Positions 42,744 through 53,093 are shown, numbered from the stretch's first letter. The stretch is 64,000 bases of DNA from Prevotella sp. UBA2742 (GCA_002353485.1 DEJS01000010.1:205872-269871); one strand, 5' to 3'. Program-made: numbers and translations. Notes: generated from the letters alone by a model not told the origin.

Positions 42744-45158
42744 GTGGATAACATTAGAAAAATATTAGTTCTATTTGTTCTGACATGGTGTATAGCTTTG
42801 TGTTCTCATGCACAGGTGGTTCATATTACGGGTAGTGTTACTCGTGCTATGAAAACCATGGACGGTGGGAAGCAGAACACCCCAGTCAGTATTCCGGTAT
42901 ATATTTTTGATAATTACACAGAGGCAGAACGTCAAGCACGGGAATACCGTTTACAGTCCATGCGGCAGGGAGGCTATGCAACGATTAAGAGTAACGATAT
43001 AGCCACTCCGGATTACGAAGGGCACTTCGAGGCTGATATTGCCACGGGAGGAGCTTTACTCGTCATTGATGAAGGTTCTCCGCGTGTCATCAAGATTACC
43101 TCGGCACTGAAATACGATATACAGTTGAAAAGCGACTCTGCTGATGGTATATTACTTAAAAATACCGATATTTATGGTGAGCGCCGAGGAATGCAAATGC
43201 GTGAGTTGCCCCCAATAGATGACGGTCCGAACCTTCATTGGAATGTGTCAGTGTCTATTCCTGCCTATTATGGTAACAGTCGTGCCAGGCTTATTTTCCA
43301 GCCGGCTGTCATAGATTGCCAAACGGAGGATACCATACAATACTTGGAACCAATGGTGTTCGATGGAAAAAAATACCATCTGGCGCAGATACGACGTAAG
43401 AGCTTTGACTTTCAGCGTAACGATTCCTTGGCAAGGTATACCCAATCACAGCCACTTTCAGAAAAGCCGTTTTCTTTTCAGTGGGAAACGACCTATCCCA
43501 AGCCCAATCCGGAACACAGTTATAAATGGGTTTCAGAAATGATTCTGGAAGACTATACGCATGTCTATTATGATGATGATACCAAAGAAGGAACCTGTAA
43601 CAGCCGTAAACCATGGAAAATGTTGGATATAGGCTTTGCACGTAAAGACATTGTCCTTGATGAGCGATATTATGAACAGGCCAAAGCCCAACTTCGTGAG
43701 ACAGACCGTGATCTGCAGTTAACCTTTGAGATAGGAAAGGCCATACTGACGGATGACTCTGTGAATATGCAGACCATTAATCATTTGGTTCGTGAGTTGC
43801 GCTCTTATGGCCGACAGTTGATGAATGTGAAGATTCAAGGTACTGCTTCGCCTGACGGTAATCTGGACCGGAATACCGAACTTGCAAACAAACGTGCCCA
43901 GCGCGCCTTGACCATGATTAGTCAGTATGTGAGTAGTGCAAGTATGCAGGTAGCTCCTCCTAAAGTCTATTCATGGATGGATGTTGCTGACTCCCTGGAT
44001 GGTCGTAGGCTTAACTCAGTGGCTACTGAACTCCGCGAGCTGGCACAGCGCAATGCCGTAAAAGGTATTCGTCAGCTTATGGTTGAAACACCGGAAATCA
44101 ACCAGATTCTGCAGAATCTGCGTCTTATGAAATGCTCCTATACCATTCGTCAGAACAAGGTAATGGATCCTGAAGAGGCATTATGGGCCTACTATCATGA
44201 CAAATCATATGAGGAAGGAGGAGAAAACAGATTCTCCAATGGTGACTATTACCATCTCTTTCGCCAGATTACCGATAGTGCAGAATTGCGGAAACTGACT
44301 TACAGGGCTTATCGTGAACTTAAAGATCGCACGACCTCAAAATATAGTCCCTTTGCCGCCTATATTGCCAACAGGGTAGCCAGTTATGCAATTGCAGATG
44401 ACGAGGTCGATACAGACATCTTAGCCCCCTATATAGACATGAAGTCGTCTTTGGAGGCACAAAGACAGATTTCGTTTGATAATGAATACAAATACACCAT
44501 AAACCGTCGTGAGCTGGTGGCTAATCAGGCCGTCATGTATTTTCGTGCTATGAAGCTCGGAGCTGCTTCACATTTGGCAGACAAGTTGCCCGATACGGAA
44601 GATTTCCGAGATATCAAAATGTTTACCGATTTGGAAACATTGTTTTTCAAGCAGAATAAAACCGCTTCCGAGCAGCAGCGTGCAATGCAAGCCCTACGTT
44701 ATGCAATGCAGACCAGCGATGTTAATCGTGCTGTATTAAGTTTTGAGTTGGCTCCTGAATTAGGGAAAACCTATGAGGAAGTAGAACCTTTAATCAATGC
44801 ACTCCCAGATGATAATCCTAAGAAATGGTATATGAAAGGTGTCATAGCAGCCAATAGTTCAGAAACCAGTGAAGACGATTTTATGGAACTTGTTGCAAAA
44901 TATGGGGCAGAGAAGGCTATCCTTATGAAAGAGAATCAGACTCCTTCGTTTATAGCCTATATGCAACATTGTTTTGACTTGGACTCCACCTATTATAAAA
45001 AATATTATCTCTCAGACGCTAATATCAGCGACGAAATAAAGAAGAAGTATCCTTATAAGCCGGAGAAAGCTCAGGAATATCGTGAGAAGTTTGAAACGCT
45101 GATGCAGAAGGGACAAAGGAATAATGATGAAAAACAGGAAGGACATGAAGATAATTAG
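42744..45158 (+). CDS. OmpA-like-domain envelope protein, 804 aa
   Basis: Starts with GTG at 42744, giving a signal peptide (RKILVLFVLTWCIALCSHA). Residues about 320-430 (DLQLTFEIGKAILTDDSVNM, VKIQGTASPDGNLDRNTELA, KRAQRALTMI) match an OmpA-like peptidoglycan-binding fold. The N-terminal part is beta-rich, and the C-terminal 350 residues are helical, TPR-like. It probably links the barrel proteins of the operon to the cell wall. It overlaps the next gene slightly. Confidence 0.75.
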   Translation: MDNIRKILVLFVLTWCIALCSHAQVVHITGSVTRAMKTMDGGKQNTPVSIPVYIFDNYTEAERQAREYRLQSMRQGGYATIKSNDIATPDYEGHFEADIATGGALLVIDEGSPRVIKITSALKYDIQLKSDSADGILLKNTDIYGERRGMQMRELPPIDDGPNLHWNVSVSIPAYYGNSRARLIFQPAVIDCQTEDTIQYLEPMVFDGKKYHLAQIRRKSFDFQRNDSLARYTQSQPLSEKPFSFQWETTYPKPNPEHSYKWVSEMILEDYTHVYYDDDTKEGTCNSRKPWKMLDIGFARKDIVLDERYYEQAKAQLRETDRDLQLTFEIGKAILTDDSVNMQTINHLVRELRSYGRQLMNVKIQGTASPDGNLDRNTELANKRAQRALTMISQYVSSASMQVAPPKVYSWMDVADSLDGRRLNSVATELRELAQRNAVKGIRQLMVETPEINQILQNLRLMKCSYTIRQNKVMDPEEALWAYYHDKSYEEGGENRFSNGDYYHLFRQITDSAELRKLTYRAYRELKDRTTSKYSPFAAYIANRVASYAIADDEVDTDILAPYIDMKSSLEAQRQISFDNEYKYTINRRELVANQAVMYFRAMKLGAASHLADKLPDTEDFRDIKMFTDLETLFFKQNKTASEQQRAMQALRYAMQTSDVNRAVLSFELAPELGKTYEEVEPLINALPDDNPKKWYMKGVIAANSSETSEDDFMELVAKYGAEKAILMKENQTPSFIAYMQHCFDLDSTYYKKYYLSDANISDEIKKKYPYKPEKAQEYREKFETLMQKGQRNNDEKQEGHEDN

Positions 45159-48100
45159 AATATTGCGATATAGCTTGTTTTCCATTCTGTGCTTGGGAAC
45201 TCAGTATAGTTATGGCGATTCTGTTTCGGTATCACAAATAGCCGATACTGTGTCATATGAACTTCCTGCGCCTCGCAATTTTAATGCCCTTCGCTTCGCC
45301 TTGGACCGACAACACCGATACAAGGGTGATTTGATGAAGAAAGGCCATACTTATTTCGACTTTGGTGCAGGTATCAGCATGTTGAAGCATGTCAATACCG
45401 GTAAGTTTGAACCAGTCACAAGTATACACCTGCGCTGGGGACGTCAACTAAGTCCTTTGCATTCTATCCGACTTGGACTGTCAGGAGGAGTGGGATATAT
45501 ACCCAGCGGTGAAACCGGTAACGGCCCACAGACGTTAATGGGAATGTATGGTGTGGAGGCAGACTATCTTTTCAATCTTTCGTCCTACCTTTTGGGGTAT
45601 CGTCCGGAAAGACCAGTGGAGTTCTCTACTCTTGTTGGTGTTGGATACAATAACATGTTATTAGGTGCTGGTGATAATCGCAAAACGGCATTAGATTTAA
45701 AAGAAAACAGCTCCTCATTCAATATACATGCGGGCCTTCAGATGAAGCTCTTTGCCGGCCCTCAAGCAGCTATCACGGTCGAACCCTATGCAATGCTAAG
45801 TAATAAGAAGACTGATTTGACAGACCTGGGTGCTAATTGGCATAAGTATCATGTGTCTTACGGTTTTAACCTCTCTTATCTTTACTATTTGGACAATCAG
45901 TTGTCGTCTCCATTATATGCAGGTCATTTCAGAAAAGAGTTCAAAGACGGCGAACGGTGGTTCCAGAGCGATGCTGACGCCCTGTCTCAGCGACGCCCAT
46001 TGTTCTTTGATTACGGAATGGGAATAGCTGGCTATACAACCTTCGACCAGATGTCGATGGGCAGTACTATAGGTCCGTCTTTCTCTTTGGCTTTTGGTGG
46101 CTGGCTTTCATCGTCAATAGGTCTGCGGGCTGCATTGAATGCTTCCAATGGCGATTGGTCAAAAGCAGATAATAAAATTAATATGATGGGGTATGCAGCC
46201 TTTTCCATTGATGCCTTAATCAATCCTTTGGGCTTTTCCAGACACTATGACTGGCAGTCGCCAGCAGGCGTTAATTTGATTGGAGGCTACGAATTCGGTC
46301 TGCTCAAGTTCATAAACGCAGGCGAACATAGCCGAAGTCTGTCAATAGGCTATAGGCTTGGCATTCAGCCCTGGCTGCGACTGAGTCACAACTCGCGTCT
46401 CTTTGTGGAACCTGTTTACGCATTCATACTTCATCGTCAAGACAATAGAAATCGCAAACGAGATGATCAGATTTCAGTTCGTTTAGGGGTTGAACTCTTG
46501 ATGGGAGGCCAACAATCGCTTGATGTCGATGGAAAAACAGTATTCTTGCCCGCGGGTTATTTCGTAGGTGTTGGTGGTGGTTGGAATACTACTGTCAAAA
46601 AGTGGCGTTTTACCAATACGCACTCAAATTTATTGAAAAATGGCTTGCTAATGGCAGGTTATCATTTTGACGGTTATCATGGGGTAATGTTGAGTGGCGA
46701 ATATCTCACAGAAAAAGTGGGATTAGAAAACGAACAGGAGCAGCGCTGGAAATATTGGATGCTATCAGCAGACTACAAGTTGAATCTTTCCAATCTCTTG
46801 GCTGGCATGAATCTTCAGCGGTCATGGAACTTCAGTACTTTAGTTGGACCCACACTGGCTATAGGCGAAGGTAAGGCTTACATGGGAGCGAATGTAGGCT
46901 TCCAATTGGATTATAGACTGAATCGCCATTTCTCTTTATTCTACCAGCAGCGTTTTTATTGGATGAGTAAACATTTATATGAAAGCGATCAATATTATAA
47001 TCAAGCAGGAAGTCTTATAAGCAGTTCAAATGTAGGCTTATTATGGCATTTCGACGATTGGATTACACCTACGGTACGAGTGGCCAAGGGTATTGCACAT
47101 GGCGTAAGTCATGGTGTCAGCAAGTTGTTTCAACAGAACCGCAGTCCGTTTTTTGTTGATTACGGCTATGGCATTTCCTGGCAGCCAGGTATGCAGGCTG
47201 GTTTAGGTGATTCGTTTGGGACATCTCTTCAGGCTTCTTTGGGATGGTGGATGTTACCTGCTATAGGAGTCCGTGGAGGTGTTAATATGTCCAGAAGAAG
47301 CGCTTTCAATCTTGAAACAAGTTCAGGTGAGGCTAATCGTATCTCTATGTCTACCACAGCGTCTCTCTTTGCTGATTTGTTAGTGAATCCATTAGGATTT
47401 GTTAGCAACTATGATTGGAATCAACGGTGGGGGCTCAGTTTGATAGCGGGTGTTCACAAAGGACTCTTTATGATTAAAGGAAATGAGAGTATTGCTCGTG
47501 GCAAGGACGTATATGCAGGTGGTTGGCGGACAGGCATGCAGGTCTGGATTAAGTTGCAAGACGACTTAAGGTTGCATGTAGAGCCTATGTATACTCATCT
47601 GAATAGTAACGATGTGTTCGTAGACAATGCTACAAAAACTCATGTCAGCCAGACGCCTCGAGAAGATTATTCTCAGTTAGACAAGAAAGATGCCATGAGT
47701 ATTAGAATAGGTTTGACAGCCCTCCTCAGGAATCCAAGTAAACGGCATTCTGCCACTTATGACAGTAGAGGATTGCACCAGTTGCAGGTTTCTGCGGGCG
47801 GTGGCTGGAATTTCAATCTGAATACTTGGAAGGAATCGGGAGAGGGTGTGAATCTGAATGCTCTTGTGTCGGCAAGTTATACATTCAGCCCTTTGCATAC
47901 AATCCGTGCCCAATATGAATATGTTACGGCCAAGGAAGGACAAGACAACAGCACAAATCTTCATCTGACATCGTTGGACTATCAGGTCAGCATGACTAAT
48001 TTGTTGGCAGGTTATAATCCGACAAACAGGTGGGATGTTGGCTTGTTTGTGGGTCCTTCAATAAACAAGCGGTTAGGTCTGAATTTTGGTTTGAATGCTC

Positions 48101-48243
48101 ATTACCGATTGGATAGTCATTGGGGATTGTTCTATCTTCACAATGTCTATCTCTATGGAAATCAACAGTTCCAACGAGAACAGTTCACTCCTTCCACATC
48201 CATACTCAACACTTTCAATATGGGACTTTCCTATCGCTTTTGA
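45145..48243 (+). CDS. large repeated beta-barrel outer-membrane protein
   Basis: The start at 45145 (MKIIRILRYSLFSILCLG) follows an AGGAAGG ribosome site and gives a signal peptide. The protein consists of related modules in the order Y-X-Y-X-Y. X units begin DYGMGIAGY (residue about 288) and DYGYGISWQ (about 669). Y units contain NLLAGMNLQRSWNFSTLVG or NLSSYLLGYRPERPVEFSTL. Each X-Y pair is about 370 residues, alternating hydrophobic strands. Length of 1032 residues and the repeats indicate two or more barrels in one chain. A terminator follows. Confidence 0.75.
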   Translation: MKIIRILRYSLFSILCLGTQYSYGDSVSVSQIADTVSYELPAPRNFNALRFALDRQHRYKGDLMKKGHTYFDFGAGISMLKHVNTGKFEPVTSIHLRWGRQLSPLHSIRLGLSGGVGYIPSGETGNGPQTLMGMYGVEADYLFNLSSYLLGYRPERPVEFSTLVGVGYNNMLLGAGDNRKTALDLKENSSSFNIHAGLQMKLFAGPQAAITVEPYAMLSNKKTDLTDLGANWHKYHVSYGFNLSYLYYLDNQLSSPLYAGHFRKEFKDGERWFQSDADALSQRRPLFFDYGMGIAGYTTFDQMSMGSTIGPSFSLAFGGWLSSSIGLRAALNASNGDWSKADNKINMMGYAAFSIDALINPLGFSRHYDWQSPAGVNLIGGYEFGLLKFINAGEHSRSLSIGYRLGIQPWLRLSHNSRLFVEPVYAFILHRQDNRNRKRDDQISVRLGVELLMGGQQSLDVDGKTVFLPAGYFVGVGGGWNTTVKKWRFTNTHSNLLKNGLLMAGYHFDGYHGVMLSGEYLTEKVGLENEQEQRWKYWMLSADYKLNLSNLLAGMNLQRSWNFSTLVGPTLAIGEGKAYMGANVGFQLDYRLNRHFSLFYQQRFYWMSKHLYESDQYYNQAGSLISSSNVGLLWHFDDWITPTVRVAKGIAHGVSHGVSKLFQQNRSPFFVDYGYGISWQPGMQAGLGDSFGTSLQASLGWWMLPAIGVRGGVNMSRRSAFNLETSSGEANRISMSTTASLFADLLVNPLGFVSNYDWNQRWGLSLIAGVHKGLFMIKGNESIARGKDVYAGGWRTGMQVWIKLQDDLRLHVEPMYTHLNSNDVFVDNATKTHVSQTPREDYSQLDKKDAMSIRIGLTALLRNPSKRHSATYDSRGLHQLQVSAGGGWNFNLNTWKESGEGVNLNALVSASYTFSPLHTIRAQYEYVTAKEGQDNSTNLHLTSLDYQVSMTNLLAGYNPTNRWDVGLFVGPSINKRLGLNFGLNAHYRLDSHWGLFYLHNVYLYGNQQFQREQFTPSTSILNTFNMGLSYRF

Positions 48244-48245
48244 GA

Positions 48246-48284
48246 CAAAATGATCTGAGGGAATCTTTACCTCAGGTCATTTTG
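48246..48284. terminator. bidirectional terminator between convergent genes
   Basis: CAAAATGATCTGAGG (48246-48260) pairs with CCTCAGGTCATTTTG (48270-48284). A-rich and T-rich flanks allow use from both sides. Confidence 0.8.
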
Positions 48285-48287
48285 TAA

Positions 48288-49688
48288 TTACAGTGCACTG
48301 CTGAGACGTTGGGCATAGCTGTCCATTGGGTCTATTTCCATGATTTTATCTACATATATCATGCAGCTGTCTTTGTCATGCTTGCGATAATAATAGTAGG
48401 CCAGATATTTATAGCTTTCCATGAGTTGCGAAGTGCCTTCATCATTGGAGTCTAACAAATTGATGACCTTCAGATAATAGGGCTTTGCCAGGCCTTTTTC
48501 TGTTTCAGGGTCAAGAGCTACATGGGTTCGGGCCCGCCAATAAGTTCCTAAATAGCTGTCGGGCCGCATCTGTTCTACCTTTTGGAAGCATATGTCGGCT
48601 TGGCGGAGGGCTTCCTCTTTATCAGAGGTAAGTTCCTTGCCGTTCTTTTTGTCTGTGCCCTTGGCATAGTATAATTTCCCAAGATGGTATACTTTGAAAG
48701 CTGTCCTGTCTGCTTCTTCGATTTTATCTAAGTATTGTTGGTAATATGTGATTGCGTTACTATAATCGTCAATTTTTTCGTAAGCTTCCGAAATGGCCTT
48801 TAGGGCGTCATTACGATTCTCGTTGAGTTCCAGAACCTTTACGAATTGCTGGATAGCAAGATCATAGTTTCCCATCCCATTGAGTGCATATCCATAATAG
48901 ATGTAGTCAAGATACTGAAGTGTTGGATGGTCGCTATAATGAAACAACTTGCTGGCAGCATCAAGTGCCGTGTCGTATTTCTTGAGTTCTGTATTGTTAT
49001 AAAGCAGCATACGATTAAATGCCGGATGGCGTGGGAAACGTTGTATGGCCTTTTCTGTAACGCATAGTGCGCTGTCAAATTTCTGCTGGAAATAGTAGGA
49101 GAGCGCATAATTGGTTAGTTCGTCCTTGGCCATGCTGTCCATGGGGAGCGTTGCATAGACTTGTGCTGCTTGGGCATACTTGCTGTTCTCATGATAGATA
49201 TCAGCAATTTTCAAGTCTACTTTTATAGGGTTGTAATACAATCTTAATATTTTTAATTTCTTTATCGCTTTATCAATATCTTTCTCTGAATATAGCTTGG
49301 CATATTTGAAGTACGCCTCAGGGTCACGCTTGTCGAAATACATGGCACGGCCGTAGTAGTACTCTGCGGTTTTGAAATCGTTCTTGGCGTAAGCGATATC
49401 GCCTGCCAGATTGATGATGGAGGGTGATATACGATACATGTGGTACCCTTTGTCGTAGAAATATTCTGCGTCAGAAATCCGGCCTACGCGGAGAAATAGT
49501 TTCCCGATTGCAGCAGCAAGGTCAGGATTCTTTTTGTCTTTCTTGAGCAGAATTTCTGCATAATGGAGGGCGTGGATAGAATCGTGTTCAATCCTGTTCC
49601 GTAAAGATTCGAGTTCTTTGACATGGGAGTTTCCATACACAGTTCCAAATACACATGTCACCAAAAATATAATAAAAAACCTTTTCAT
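48288..49688 (-). CDS. secreted TPR protein
   Basis: A signal peptide (KRFFIIFLVTCVFGTVYG) precedes at least eight TPR units (for example AEYFYDKGYHMYRISPSIIN, YDLAIQQFVKVLELNENRND). It would be a periplasmic or outer-membrane-associated scaffold. It is convergent with the envelope operon. Partner unknown; TPR proteins of this kind are common next to T9SS or outer membrane biogenesis genes. Confidence 0.8.
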   Translation of the reverse strand: MKRFFIIFLVTCVFGTVYGNSHVKELESLRNRIEHDSIHALHYAEILLKKDKKNPDLAAAIGKLFLRVGRISDAEYFYDKGYHMYRISPSIINLAGDIAYAKNDFKTAEYYYGRAMYFDKRDPEAYFKYAKLYSEKDIDKAIKKLKILRLYYNPIKVDLKIADIYHENSKYAQAAQVYATLPMDSMAKDELTNYALSYYFQQKFDSALCVTEKAIQRFPRHPAFNRMLLYNNTELKKYDTALDAASKLFHYSDHPTLQYLDYIYYGYALNGMGNYDLAIQQFVKVLELNENRNDALKAISEAYEKIDDYSNAITYYQQYLDKIEEADRTAFKVYHLGKLYYAKGTDKKNGKELTSDKEEALRQADICFQKVEQMRPDSYLGTYWRARTHVALDPETEKGLAKPYYLKVINLLDSNDEGTSQLMESYKYLAYYYYRKHDKDSCMIYVDKIMEIDPMDSYAQRLSSAL

Positions 49689-49858
49689 TTTCTCTTTTTA
49701 CCTCTTTTTCGGCTGCAAATTTAATGTAAATTCAGTAAAATACCAAATAGTTTGTCCAAAATTAAACTATTATCTAGTAAAATGGCCTTTATTTTATATA
49801 AGTAGTATTTTGTATTCTCAAATTAATGCAGGTATTTTTATTATCGGAAATAAAATAG

Positions 49859-49990
49859 TCAGTATTTCAGGTCAAGCACGTAATGGCTTTGATAGTCGCC
49901 GTAAACCTGCTTCTTGGGAGTGATGGTGTTGAGGGCTGTTCCTCTCGCCAGTTTTTGACCTTGGTCAAGAAAAGGTGCTGTGTACGCAAA
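49859..49990 (-). pseudogene. decayed fragment of slyD
   Basis: On the minus strand the frame reads APFLDQGQKLARGTALN and TPKKQVYGDYQSHYVLDLKY, which matches the flap region of SlyD (DITIPKEQAYGDYQDEYVLD). The DNA is also alignable to 40870-40990 of the intact gene. The start, the rest of the FKBP domain and the metal-binding tail are missing. The rest of the gap 49689-50114 has no gene. Confidence 0.65.
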
Positions 49991-50006
49991 CAAAAGCCCG
50001 AAATGT

Positions 50007-50037
50007 TTTGCAGGTTGGCTAAAAGTCCTTACCTTTG
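50007..50037 (+). promoter_or_regulatory. promoter of the small secreted protein gene
   Basis: TTTG (50007-50010), 19 bp, TACCTTTG (50030-50037), about 75 bp before the start codon. Confidence 0.7.
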
Positions 50038-50114
50038 CATCGTCAATCAGCGAGAGAAGCTGTTGGCAAAAGGATAACATTTATTATTAATTAAAGAAAG
50101 AAAGGGTAACGAAA

Positions 50115-50474
50115 ATGAAAAGATTGTTTATGGTAGTCGTAGCCATGCTGAGCATGACGATGACGTTTGCAGAGAACGAGAATGCAGCCAACCTCAACAA
50201 TGCCGAGGCCTACAACATGACAGTCAATATGAAGAAGCTCGGACAGGCACTGAACCTGTCGAAGGACCAGGTAGAAAGCTTTGCCGAGATTCATAAGACT
50301 TTCAGCGCAGAGATGATGTTTGCTGCACAGGCAACGGGTGAGGAACGCCAGAAGATGGTCGACAAGGCCATTGGTAAAGACCTGGCTTACATGAACTACA
50401 TCCTTAGCCAGAACCAGTATCGCAAGTATGTGATGCTTCTGAACATGACCCTCATCAATCGAGGATTGAAGTAG
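50115..50474 (+). CDS. small secreted helical protein
   Basis: The signal peptide is MKRLFMVVVAMLSMTMTFA. The mature part is alpha-helical (LGQALNLSKDQVESFAEIHK, MNYILSQNQYRKYVMLLNMT) and looks like a small CpxP-type (LTXXQ-like) protein. It has its own promoter and its own terminator, so it is a single-gene unit upstream of the polysaccharide export genes. Role unknown, perhaps envelope stress. Confidence 0.65.
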   Translation: MKRLFMVVVAMLSMTMTFAENENAANLNNAEAYNMTVNMKKLGQALNLSKDQVESFAEIHKTFSAEMMFAAQATGEERQKMVDKAIGKDLAYMNYILSQNQYRKYVMLLNMTLINRGLK

Positions 50475-50503
50475 AATTATTTAGTCTTAGTTATGATTAG
50501 TAG

Positions 50504-50535
50504 AGCCATCGTCCTTGGACGTTGGCTTTTTTTTT
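50504..50535 (+). terminator. terminator of the small secreted protein gene
   Basis: AGCCATCGTCC (50504-50514) pairs with GGACGTTGGCT (50517-50527), followed by a run of nine T. Confidence 0.85.
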
Positions 50536-50543
50536 ATAAATAA

Positions 50544-50575
50544 TTTGGCTATGTCGGCAATAGTTCGTACCTTTG
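50544..50575 (+). promoter_or_regulatory. promoter of the polysaccharide export genes
   Basis: TTTG (50544-50547), 20 bp, TACCTTTG (50568-50575), directly after the preceding terminator. Confidence 0.7.
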
Positions 50576-50616
50576 CATCCGCAATATGCGTTGTGAAAAT
50601 TGATAATTAAAAAAGT

Positions 50617-53085
50617 ATGAGGCGTTTTCTTTTAACAACCACATTAGGTATTTTGGTGTCCTTTCAAGCGATGGCTCAAATGTCTGATCAGGAGATTATG
50701 AGTTTCGTCGCTCGTGAAACCAGGGCAGGCTCTAGTCAGTCACAGATAGTAACCAAATTGATGCAACGCGGTGTCAAAATTGACCAGATCCGACGCATCC
50801 GTAACCAGTATGACTCTCAGATTAAGAATCGCGGTCTTTCAGGGGCAGCCGATGGCGCTGTGTCTATGGCAGCGGAACGAATGCAAGGCAATAGTGACGG
50901 AACCGTAGGACAAGAGGTGACTTCCGGACGTCGTGGTACGACAGGACAGACTTATGCCGATGCAGCTGAAGAACACGCAACAGCCGAGCGTGATGTTCAG
51001 TCTACACAGAATGTGCCTGGTGAGGCTGGTGGCAAGAAGGTTTTCGGGCGTGACATCTTCAACCAGCGTGCCCTGAGTTTCTCGCCTAATCTGAATGTTC
51101 CGACACCGGTCGACTATGTGTTAGGTCCTGGAGACCAGATTGTTGTCGACATATATGGCGATTCTCAAAAGACCATTGTCCATACCATCTCTCCTGAGGG
51201 AACGGTGACCTTTTCTGGTGTTGGGCCTGTATCAGTCACAGGTATGACGGTTGCTGCTGCACAACAGAAGATTCGCAGTAAGGTCGGCAAGCACTATTCA
51301 GGCAGCAATGTGCGCCTTACCTTAGGCTCCACTCGCAGCATCATGGTGAATATCATGGGTGAGGTGCGTACTCCAGGTACATACCACTTGTCGCCGTTTG
51401 CTACCGTGTTCCATGCCCTTTATATGGCTGGTGGCATTGGCGAGTTGGGTACCTTGCGTAATATTAAGGTGTTCCGTGGTGGACGGCTCATTTCTGTCAT
51501 CGATATTTACGAGTACATTTTGAATGGCCGTTTGGCAGGCAACATCCGCTTGCAGGACCAAGACGTCATACAGGTAGGTCCTTATGAGTGTCTGGTAGGT
51601 GTTACGGGCAATGTGAAGCGTCCTATGTTCTACGAAATGCGTAAGAACGAGTCTGTGGGTACCCTCATCAAGTATGCGGGAGGTTTCACGGGCGATGCCT
51701 ATAAGAAGTCTGTCCGTCTGGTTCGTCAGGCGGGTGACCGTTATACCGTTCATAATGTGGACGAGTTCGACATGGCTAATTTCAAGTTGGACGATGGTGA
51801 TGCAATCTCCGTTGATGGCATCATCAACCGTTACGACAACATGGTTGAGGTCAAGGGCGCCGTATTCCGTCCTGGTCAGTTCAATCTCAATGGTCAGGTC
51901 AGCTCAGTTCGTTCGCTTATTGAGGCCGCTGCAGGTCTTACGGAGGATGCATTCACCGAGCATGCTATTATCCATCGTCTGAAGGCTGACAGAAGTCTTG
52001 AGATTATTCCCGTTGATGTTCGTGGCATTATGTCAGGACAGCTGCCTGATGTGCCTTTGAAGAACGAGGATGTGCTGTTCATTCCCACCCAGGAGGAACT
52101 GCGCAAGGAGCGTAGTCTCACCATTACCGGCGAGGTGATGAGCCCGGGAACATACGAATATGCCGACAATACCACCATCGAGGACTTGATTGTTCAGGCC
52201 GGTGGCCTTCGTGATGGTGCCTCTCTGGCTCGTGTGGACGTCAGTCGTCGTATCAATGAACCTTATTCTAAGGTGAAGACCCGCGAGATAGCCCAGACCT
52301 TCTCTTTTGATTTGAAGGACGGTTTGGTCATCAAGGGTGAACAGGGATTTATACTGCAGCCTTATGATATTGTACACGTTCGTCGTAGTCCGGGTTACGT
52401 TATGCCAAAGAACATCACTGTGACAGGTGAGGTCAACTTCGAAGGTACCTTTACGTTGGAGAAGAAGAACCTGCGCCTTACCGATGCCATAGAGATGGCC
52501 GGAGGCACGACCTTAGACGCTTATATCAAGGGCGCTCGTCTCGTCCGTCAGATGAGTGAAGAGGAAAGCCAGCGTCAGGCTGCTGTCTTGGAAGCTATCC
52601 GTAATAGTATGGATCGTGGTGATCGTGACTCTATTTCTTGGGACAAAATGCAGCTCGGTACTACCTATACTATCGGTATAGAACTTGACAAAGCCCTGGC
52701 TGATCCCAGCAGCGACTATAATATCGTCCTTCGTGAAGGCGACCGTATAGATGTGCCAGAGTACAATCCGACAGTGAAGATTTCCGGTGACGTGCAGTTC
52801 CCCAATACGGTTACTTATGTTGCTGGCAAGAGTTGGAAGTGGTATGTCGACAAAGCTGGTGGCTTTGCCCAGACCGCCAAGAAGAGAAAGGCATTCATTG
52901 TATACCAGAATGGTATGATGCATAAGTTGTCATCAAATACTAAAGTTGAACCGGGTTCTCAGATTGTGGTTCCCAGCAAGCGCAAGCTCCGCTTCTGGAA
53001 GGCTGCTGAATGGCTTGGCTTAGGCGGCACCCTCTCGTCATTGGCTACAACCATAGCAATGATTGCTTATCTAACGAAGAAATAA
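50617..53085 (+). CDS. Wza-like SLBB polysaccharide export protein
   Basis: The signal peptide is RRFLLTTTLGILVSFQAMA. Residues about 165-250 are the polysaccharide export domain (VDYVLGPGDQIVVDIYGDSQ). At least four SLBB domains follow (for example VNIMGEVRTPGTYHLSPFAT, ITGEVMSPGTYEYADNTTIE, KISGDVQFPNTVTYVAGKSW). A C-terminal membrane helix ends it (LGGTLSSLATTIAMIAYLTK). Its 822 residues are far more than E. coli Wza, as is common in Bacteroidetes. It forms the outer-membrane conduit for a capsule or exopolysaccharide. The Wzz-like gene follows 8 bp later. Confidence 0.9.
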   Translation: MRRFLLTTTLGILVSFQAMAQMSDQEIMSFVARETRAGSSQSQIVTKLMQRGVKIDQIRRIRNQYDSQIKNRGLSGAADGAVSMAAERMQGNSDGTVGQEVTSGRRGTTGQTYADAAEEHATAERDVQSTQNVPGEAGGKKVFGRDIFNQRALSFSPNLNVPTPVDYVLGPGDQIVVDIYGDSQKTIVHTISPEGTVTFSGVGPVSVTGMTVAAAQQKIRSKVGKHYSGSNVRLTLGSTRSIMVNIMGEVRTPGTYHLSPFATVFHALYMAGGIGELGTLRNIKVFRGGRLISVIDIYEYILNGRLAGNIRLQDQDVIQVGPYECLVGVTGNVKRPMFYEMRKNESVGTLIKYAGGFTGDAYKKSVRLVRQAGDRYTVHNVDEFDMANFKLDDGDAISVDGIINRYDNMVEVKGAVFRPGQFNLNGQVSSVRSLIEAAAGLTEDAFTEHAIIHRLKADRSLEIIPVDVRGIMSGQLPDVPLKNEDVLFIPTQEELRKERSLTITGEVMSPGTYEYADNTTIEDLIVQAGGLRDGASLARVDVSRRINEPYSKVKTREIAQTFSFDLKDGLVIKGEQGFILQPYDIVHVRRSPGYVMPKNITVTGEVNFEGTFTLEKKNLRLTDAIEMAGGTTLDAYIKGARLVRQMSEEESQRQAAVLEAIRNSMDRGDRDSISWDKMQLGTTYTIGIELDKALADPSSDYNIVLREGDRIDVPEYNPTVKISGDVQFPNTVTYVAGKSWKWYVDKAGGFAQTAKKRKAFIVYQNGMMHKLSSNTKVEPGSQIVVPSKRKLRFWKAAEWLGLGGTLSSLATTIAMIAYLTKK

Positions 53086-53093
53086 TAAGACCT

